Of a DNA stretch of 64,000 bases, positions 59,091 to 64,000 are shown piece by piece. The stretch lies in assembly GCA_040216765.1 (NCBI GenBank), contig JAVJON010000050.1, positions 1-64,000 of the forward strand, in the 5' to 3' direction. Origin of the DNA: Marinibaculum sp040216765 (GTDB lineage Bacteria; Pseudomonadota; Alphaproteobacteria; Ferrovibrionales; Ferrovibrionaceae). The notes under the pieces are model-generated. The model was given only the letters and a program-made list of their open reading frames with translations, was not told where the DNA came from and made no database searches. Position numbers and translations under genes: made by a program. Within the stretch, counting starts at the first letter, position 1. Each line of letters begins with the position of its first letter.

Positions 59091-61030
59091 CGCAGCGCCC
59101 GACAATCCGGGGCCCGGCGATCCGGGGCCCGAAGACGGCCGGCCGCCCGGGTACTTTCCAGCTCCTGCTGGGAAACCGGCTGGCCGCCGGCGGCCTGGCC
59201 GTCCTGGCCCTGGTGGCGCTGGCCGCCCTGCTGGCGCCGGTCCTGCCGCTGGCCAATCCGGCGGCCACGGCGCTGGCCGACCGGCTGCTGCCGCCGGGCA
59301 GCCCGGGCCACCTCTTGGGCACCGACCAGCTGGGCCGCGACCTGCTGTCCCGCCTGCTCTGGGGCACAAGGCTGTCCCTGGCCGTGGCCCTGGCGGCGAC
59401 CCTGGTCGCGGGCTTCCTGGGCAGCCTCACCGGCCTGCTCGCCGGCTATCTGGGCGGGGCGGCCGACGGCGTGCTGATGCGGCTGACCGACCTGGTGATG
59501 GCGTTTCCCTACATCCTGCTGGCGCTGGGGATCGTGGCGGTGCTGGGGCCGGGCCTGTTCAACGCGCTGCTGGCGATTGCCGCGGTCAACGTGCCGTTCT
59601 TCGCCCGCACCGTGCGCGGCGTGACCCTGGGACTGGCGCGCCGGGACTTCGTGGCCGCCGCCCGCCTCGCCGGCGCGGGCCCGGCCACCCGACTGGCGGC
59701 CGAGATCCTGCCGAACGTCGCGCCGACCATCGCCATCGCGATGTCGACCACCTTCGGCTGGATGATCCTGGAGACCGCCGGCCTGTCCTTCCTGGGCCTG
59801 GGCGCGCAGCCGCCGCTGGCCGACCTGGGCGCGATGCTGGGCGAGGGCCGCAAGGTCGTCTTCACCGCGCCCCATGTCTGCATCGTGCCGGGGCTGATGA
59901 TCTTCGTCATCGTCATGGCGATCAACCTGGCCGGCGACGGCGTGCGCGACGCGCTCGACCCGCGGCTGCGCTCCGGCGCCGCCGCCCGGCCCGAGGCGGC
60001 CACCCGGGTGCACCGCCCGCAGATGCCCGACCCGCCAGCGCCGGACGGCGACGACGGCCTGCAGGTGCAGGGCCTGCGCACCGAGTTCCGGCTGGGCGGC
60101 CGCATCCTGCCCGCGGTGGCGGGAGTCGACCTGGCGCTGCGCCCGGGGGAGCGGCTCGGGCTGGTCGGCGAATCCGGCTCCGGCAAGTCGGTCACCGCCC
60201 ATTCCCTGCTGCGGCTGGTGCCCAGCCCGCCGGGCCGGATCACCGGCGGCCGGGTGCTGCTGGACGGCCGCGACCTGCTGGGCCTGGGCCTCGGCGCCCT
60301 GCAGGCGCTGCGCGGCAGCCGCATCGCCATCGTCTTCCAGGACCCGATGGGCAGCCTGCATCCGCTGCACCGGATCGGCGACCAGCTGGCGGAGGCGATC
60401 CGCGCCCACCAGCCGCTGGGCCGGCGCGCCGCGCGCGCCCGCGCGGCCGCCCTGCTGGCGCAGGTCCGGCTGCCGGGCGCGGCCGGCCGGCTCGACGCCT
60501 GGCCGCACGAACTGTCCGGCGGCATGCGCCAGCGGGTCGCGATCGCCATGGCCCTGGCCAATACGCCGCGGGTGCTGGTCGCGGACGAGGCGACCACCGC
60601 CCTCGATGTCACCGTGCAGGCGCAGATCCTGGCGCTGCTGCGGGACCGGGCCGGCGCCGGCGGTGCGGCGCTGCTGTTCATCAGCCACGACCTGGCGCTG
60701 GTCGGCGGGCTCTGCGACCGCATCGCCGTGCTCTATGCCGGCCGCATCGTCGAAAGCGGGCCGGCCGCGGCGCTGCTGCGCGCGCCCGCGCATCCCTACA
60801 CCGCCGGGCTGCTGGACTGCCTGCCGCAGCGCGACCGCCCCGGCGGCGCGGCGGCGCCGATCCCCGGCCTGCCGCCGGCACCCGACACTTTGCCGCCGGG
60901 CTGCGCCTTCGCGCCGCGCTGCCCGCGCCGGCAACCCGCTTGCGAACAGGGGCCGGTGGCCCTGCATGCGGCCGGCGCGGACCGGCAGGTGCGCTGCCTG
61001 TTCCCGCTGCCGGGCGAGGCGCCGACGTGA
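59087..61030 (+). CDS. Fused dipeptide-type ABC permease and ATPase (DppC-DppD)
   Basis: 647 aa. Residues 25-295 are a complete DppC-type permease (LLGTDQLGRDLLSRLLWGTRLSL near 76-98, EAA loop DFVAAARLAGAGPATRLAAEILPN near 187-210). After a Pro-rich linker (about 298-322) comes a full DppD ATPase with Walker A GESGSGKS (361-368), signature LSGGMRQRVAIAMAL, and the C-terminal oligopeptide-ATPase cysteine region CAFAPRCPRRQPAC. The reading frame is continuous, so this is a true fusion. It starts at ATG 59087 by overlap with dppB-like and ends in a GTGA overlap with the second ATPase. Confidence 0.92.
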   Translation: MTQRPTIRGPAIRGPKTAGRPGTFQLLLGNRLAAGGLAVLALVALAALLAPVLPLANPAATALADRLLPPGSPGHLLGTDQLGRDLLSRLLWGTRLSLAVALAATLVAGFLGSLTGLLAGYLGGAADGVLMRLTDLVMAFPYILLALGIVAVLGPGLFNALLAIAAVNVPFFARTVRGVTLGLARRDFVAAARLAGAGPATRLAAEILPNVAPTIAIAMSTTFGWMILETAGLSFLGLGAQPPLADLGAMLGEGRKVVFTAPHVCIVPGLMIFVIVMAINLAGDGVRDALDPRLRSGAAARPEAATRVHRPQMPDPPAPDGDDGLQVQGLRTEFRLGGRILPAVAGVDLALRPGERLGLVGESGSGKSVTAHSLLRLVPSPPGRITGGRVLLDGRDLLGLGLGALQALRGSRIAIVFQDPMGSLHPLHRIGDQLAEAIRAHQPLGRRAARARAAALLAQVRLPGAAGRLDAWPHELSGGMRQRVAIAMALANTPRVLVADEATTALDVTVQAQILALLRDRAGAGGAALLFISHDLALVGGLCDRIAVLYAGRIVESGPAAALLRAPAHPYTAGLLDCLPQRDRPGGAAAPIPGLPPAPDTLPPGCAFAPRCPRRQPACEQGPVALHAAGADRQVRCLFPLPGEAPT

Positions 61031-62019
61031 CGGCGCTGCTGCAGGCGGCCGGCCTGTCGCGCCGCTATGGCGGCAGCGGCGCACTGACCCGCCTGGCGGG
61101 GCGCGGCCGGCCGGTGCTGCATGCCCTGCAGGATGTCGACCTGGTTCTGCACGGCGGCGAGACCCTGGGGCTGGTCGGCGAGTCCGGCTGCGGCAAGTCC
61201 ACCCTGGCCCGCCTGCTGGTCGGCCTGGAACGGCCCAGCGACGGCCGGCTGACCCTGCAGGGCCAGGCCGTCGCGGAGATTCCGCCCAGGGCCCTGGCGC
61301 GCCGGGTGCAGTACGTCTTCCAGGACGCCGCCGCGGCGCTGAACCCCCGGCACCGGGTGGCCCGCGCGCTGGCCGCACCGCTGCGCCGGCTGCAGCGCCT
61401 GGATGGGCCGGCGCAGCGGCAGCGGATCGCCGAGCTGCTCGGCGCCGTCGGCCTCGCCGACGAGATGCTGGAGCGCTATCCCCACGAACTGTCCGGCGGC
61501 CAGGCCCAGCGGGTCGGCATCGCCCGGGCGCTGGCCGCCGGGCCGGACATCCTGGTGCTGGACGAGCCGGTCTCCGCCCTCGACCTGTCGGTACAGGCAC
61601 AGGTGCTGGCGCTGCTGGCCGACCTGAAGGCGCGGCACGGGCTGACCTACCTGTTCATCAGCCACGACCTGGCGGTCGTCGAGGCGATCGCCGACCGGGT
61701 CGCGGTGATGTATGCCGGCCGGATCGTCGAACAGGGGCCGGCGGCGCAGGTGCTCGGCCGGCCGCGCCATCCCTATACCGGCCTGCTGGCGCGCGCCGTC
61801 CCGCGGCTGGACCCCGCGACCGGCCTGCCCGGCACGCCGGCCCTGTCGGAGAGCGAGATGGCGGGCGAGCCGCCGGACCCGGCCGCGCCGCTGCCGGGCT
61901 GTGCCTTCGCGCCCCGCTGCCCGCGCGCGGCGGCCCGCTGCCGGACGGAGCGGCCGCCGCTTGCCGGGCAGCACGAGGCGGCCTGCTGGTTCCCGCTGGA
62001 CCGCCCCGGCGCGGCCTGA
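61027..62019 (+). CDS. Dipeptide-type ABC ATPase (DppF family)
   Basis: 330 aa. Walker A GESGCGKS (about 53-60), Q-loop VFQDAAAALNPRH, signature LSGGQAQRVGIARAL (about 156-170), Walker B LVLDEPVSALDLS, H-loop ISHDL, and the C-terminal CAFAPRCPRAAARC cluster typical of OppF/DppF. GTG start at 61027 overlaps the fusion gene. It completes the transporter: binding protein, two permease domains and two ATPase domains. Confidence 0.93.
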   Translation: MTALLQAAGLSRRYGGSGALTRLAGRGRPVLHALQDVDLVLHGGETLGLVGESGCGKSTLARLLVGLERPSDGRLTLQGQAVAEIPPRALARRVQYVFQDAAAALNPRHRVARALAAPLRRLQRLDGPAQRQRIAELLGAVGLADEMLERYPHELSGGQAQRVGIARALAAGPDILVLDEPVSALDLSVQAQVLALLADLKARHGLTYLFISHDLAVVEAIADRVAVMYAGRIVEQGPAAQVLGRPRHPYTGLLARAVPRLDPATGLPGTPALSESEMAGEPPDPAAPLPGCAFAPRCPRAAARCRTERPPLAGQHEAACWFPLDRPGAA

Positions 62020-62099
62020 CGGCCCACCGCACCGATTGCCCGCCTGCCGCTTCCTGACCATACTCCGCCGCAGCACCGGACCCGATTGGGGCGACCCCG

Positions 62100-63194
62100 A
62101 TGACCTTGCGACACCCCAATCCGACTCCCCGTTTCGCCGCCCGGCTCGGCGATTTCCTGGCCGGCGAGGCGCAGAAGCTGGTGATGATCGATATCGGCTC
62201 GCGCAACGGCTTCGACCCGATCTGGCGCCCGCTCGCCCCGGCCGCCCGCTTCATCGGCTTCGAGGCCGACCCGGCGGAGGCGCAGCGGCAGAACGAGGCC
62301 AATGCCGCCCAGGGCCTGCCGGTCCGGCACTATCCGCATGCGCTGGGCGACCGGGACGGTCCGCGCGACTTCCACGTCGCGAAGTTCGCGCAATGCTCCA
62401 GCTTTTACGACCGCAATCCAGACTGGGTCGGTCGCTTCCCGATCACCGAGCAGGACAGCACCAGGGTGGTGACCCTGGACACCCTCACCCTGGACAGCTT
62501 CGCCGCGCGCGAGGGCATCCCCCGGATCGACTTCGTGAAGATCGACGTGGAAGGCGCGGAGCTGGACATCCTGGAGGGCGCGCGACACTGCCTGGCAGAC
62601 GGCGGGATGCTCGGCATCAAGACCGAGTTCTGGTGGGACCCGCCGGTCAAGCGCGACTACCGGGGCTCCTTCGCGGCGATCGACAGCCTGATCCGGTCCC
62701 ATGGCTTCCGCTTCTTCGACATGAAGCTGCACTACTATCCGCGCAGCACGATCCCCAGCGGCCGGCTGACCGGCAGGTTCGACAACCCGGAGGCCAAGGC
62801 GCGCCTGAAGTTCCGCCATGTCGAATACGGCCAGGCCTGGACCGGCGATGCGCTCTATTTCCGCGATCCCGTCGGCGAGCGGATCGCGGGCGGCGCCGGG
62901 CCGGACGTCTGGCCGGCGGACCGGCTGCTGCGGCTCTGCGCGCTGCTGGACATCCACGACTATGGCGATGCCGCCATCGAAATCCTGGAGCATTTCGCCG
63001 ACCGGCTTCCCGGCGACCTGGATGCCCTCTACGACCTGCTCACCCCGACCCTGGACGGCGAGATCCTGCCCTACGACGCCTATCTCGAGATCTCGGCCGC
63101 GCACCGGCAGGCCTACCGAAAGACCTGGCTGGAGATGACCGACTGGGCGCCGGGGCCGACGAGGTATCGGCGGAAGCAGGCGCCGGGCAGGTAA
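62100..63194 (+). CDS. FkbM-family methyltransferase
   Basis: 364 aa. SAM-binding motif I is VMIDIGSRNGFDP (about 28-40), motif II EADPAEAQRQN, and the FkbM-specific FVKIDVEGAELDILEGA lies near 144-160. The C-terminal 150 residues are an extension rich in aromatic residues. Family members O-methylate sugars or polyketides; the acceptor is unknown. ATG at 62100, 80 bp after the ABC operon, so cotranscription is possible. A surface-glycan role would suit the family but is not shown here. Confidence 0.85.
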   Translation: MTLRHPNPTPRFAARLGDFLAGEAQKLVMIDIGSRNGFDPIWRPLAPAARFIGFEADPAEAQRQNEANAAQGLPVRHYPHALGDRDGPRDFHVAKFAQCSSFYDRNPDWVGRFPITEQDSTRVVTLDTLTLDSFAAREGIPRIDFVKIDVEGAELDILEGARHCLADGGMLGIKTEFWWDPPVKRDYRGSFAAIDSLIRSHGFRFFDMKLHYYPRSTIPSGRLTGRFDNPEAKARLKFRHVEYGQAWTGDALYFRDPVGERIAGGAGPDVWPADRLLRLCALLDIHDYGDAAIEILEHFADRLPGDLDALYDLLTPTLDGEILPYDAYLEISAAHRQAYRKTWLEMTDWAPGPTRYRRKQAPGR

Positions 63195-63282
63195 ATCGGA
63201 TCCCTCGCCGCAGTGGCCATCCAGGACCGGAGGCCGGTCGCGCCGGCCGCACCGAAATTGCGGTCCCGCATGGCCGGGACCG

Positions 63283-63312
63283 GCCTGCTTCGTGGCCGAC
63301 CGGCAGGCTTTT
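63283..63312 (+). terminator. Intrinsic-like terminator after the methyltransferase gene
   Basis: GCCTGC (63283-63288) pairs with GCAGGC (63303-63308) and is followed by TTTT. A second perfect hairpin, CGGTCCCG and CGGGACCG, lies just before it at 63261-63282. Together they would end the transcript before the next promoter. Confidence 0.5.
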
Positions 63313-63339
63313 GGGCGAACATGCTTCCATGCATATTAT
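63311..63339 (+). promoter_or_regulatory. Candidate sigma-70 promoter for the TauE/SafE gene
   Basis: TTGGGC (63311-63316), a spacer of exactly 17 bp and TATTAT (63334-63339) give a good match to the housekeeping promoter pattern, 63 bp before the start codon at 63403. The AT-rich -10 stands out in this GC-rich window. Confidence 0.45.
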
Positions 63340-63402
63340 CGTGCCTGATGCCGACCTGTTCCGGGGCGAGGTCGGGCGAGGCGTCTGCGGGAGAGGCAGA
63401 CA

Positions 63403-64000
63403 ATGACAGACGACATGGCGGCGTTGGGGGAAATCGCGGCAATCTGTGTCGCCGCAGGCATCGTGGCCGGTGTGTTTTCGGGGTTGCTGGGGCTTGGCGG
63501 CGGGCTGACGACCGTGCCACTGCTGAACTACGTGCTGCCGCTAGCCGGTGTGCCGGCGCATATAATGATGCATGCGGCACTCGCGGCCGCGCTGGCACTG
63601 ATGATCGTGAATACATCGCGTGCGGCTCTGGTGCGCTGGCGCGGCGGCGAACTCGACCTGTCACTGTACCGCCGTCTGGTCTGGCCGGTGATTGTCGGTG
63701 CCGCCATCGGTGTGGTAGCCGCCGACTTCCTGCACGACATCGTACTGCGGCTGCTGTTCCTGGCCTTCGTGGTCTACGCCTTCCTGCGCCAGGTGCAGCA
63801 GATGCGCGGTGCGGCAGCCCGGTCTTCGGGCGAGATGCAGCCTGCGCTCCCCGTGCCATGGCTTGCCTGGCCCTACGGCGCGATGACCGGCGCCGTGGGG
63901 TCGATGGCAGGGTCGGGCGCTGCCATGCTGACGGTGCCGTTCCTTGCCCATGCCGGCTTTTCGATGCAGGTCGCCGCAGCCCAGTCCGCTGGCCTCAGCG
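63403..64000 (+). CDS. TauE/SafE-family anion permease (partial at window end)
   Basis: At least 199 aa, open at the window edge. It has the family's paired repeat: GIVAGVFSGLLGLGGGLTTVPLLNYVL (about 19-46) and GAMTGAVGSMAGSGAAMLTVPFL (about 159-181). Several membrane segments lie between. Members export or import sulfite, sulfoacetate or related organosulfur anions. ATG at 63403 follows GGGAGAGGC. Codon choice is visibly different from neighbours, with more A- or T-ending codons (ACA, ATA, TCA, CCA, GGT, CTA), suggesting a more recent arrival or a region boundary. Confidence 0.85.
   Translation, partial: MTDDMAALGEIAAICVAAGIVAGVFSGLLGLGGGLTTVPLLNYVLPLAGVPAHIMMHAALAAALALMIVNTSRAALVRWRGGELDLSLYRRLVWPVIVGAAIGVVAADFLHDIVLRLLFLAFVVYAFLRQVQQMRGAAARSSGEMQPALPVPWLAWPYGAMTGAVGSMAGSGAAMLTVPFLAHAGFSMQVAAAQSAGLS

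Overview
The window is very GC-rich, gene-dense DNA from an alphaproteobacterium. The best lineage marker is a PhyR-type general-stress regulator (sigma-like domain fused to a receiver) divergent from a small NepR-like anti-sigma factor. A TRAP carboxylate transporter, two branched-chain-type (LIV) ABC transporters, an intracellular PHA depolymerase and a molybdenum hydroxylase suit a metabolically versatile soil or water heterotroph, perhaps Rhodospirillales-like; genus and species cannot be read from the sequence. No rRNA, tRNA, CRISPR array, IS element or prophage was seen.

Layout. 0.2-1.4 kb: phyR and a nepR-like gene, with no ecfG sigma gene beside them. 1.4-8.7 kb: an NfrA/NfrB/WecB/YbcH-like exopolysaccharide locus related to the phage N4 receptor glycan system of E. 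coli; its NfrB lacks the C-terminal c-di-GMP-sensing extension. 8.7-15.1 kb: copper amine oxidase, acyl-CoA ligase, MDR oxidoreductase and a MetE-like methyltransferase. 15.4-18.7 kb: TRAP transporter. 18.8-25.6 kb: indolepyruvate oxidoreductase IorAB, a Rieske ring-hydroxylating dioxygenase and a divergent LysR regulator. 25.7-30.5 kb: a complete LIV ABC transporter. 30.6-38.9 kb: diguanylate cyclase, MgtE, LuxR-type regulator, nitroreductase, VapBC, SDR, PHA depolymerase and a GST-like protein.

39.1-46.6 kb holds the most unusual block. A three-subunit molybdenum hydroxylase is translationally coupled to a PuuE/allantoinase-like cyclic amidohydrolase and faces, convergently, an HpaB-type FADH2 monooxygenase with its flavin reductase and an XRE-cupin regulator. 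A 19-bp palindrome ACTTTCA-N5-TGAAAGT lies upstream of the hydroxylase operon. A one-mismatch copy with identical spacing lies upstream of the monooxygenase, suggesting one regulon for an N-heterocycle (or purine-like) degradation pathway. It is followed by a second LIV transporter that has no ATPase genes (46.9-50.3 kb).

50.3-64 kb: a second toxin-antitoxin pair, an overlapping hydrolase set (penicillin-acylase family, dienelactone-hydrolase-like, then an FAH-family protein), a YciB-like membrane protein, and a dipeptide-type ABC operon in which one permease and one ATPase are fused. An FkbM methyltransferase and the 5' part of a TauE/SafE permease with a distinct codon style complete the window.

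A family of about 100-bp paired-hairpin repeats recurs in intergenic DNA. Three of its four locations are inside transporter operons: between binding protein and permease in both LIV operons, and between dctQ and dctM.
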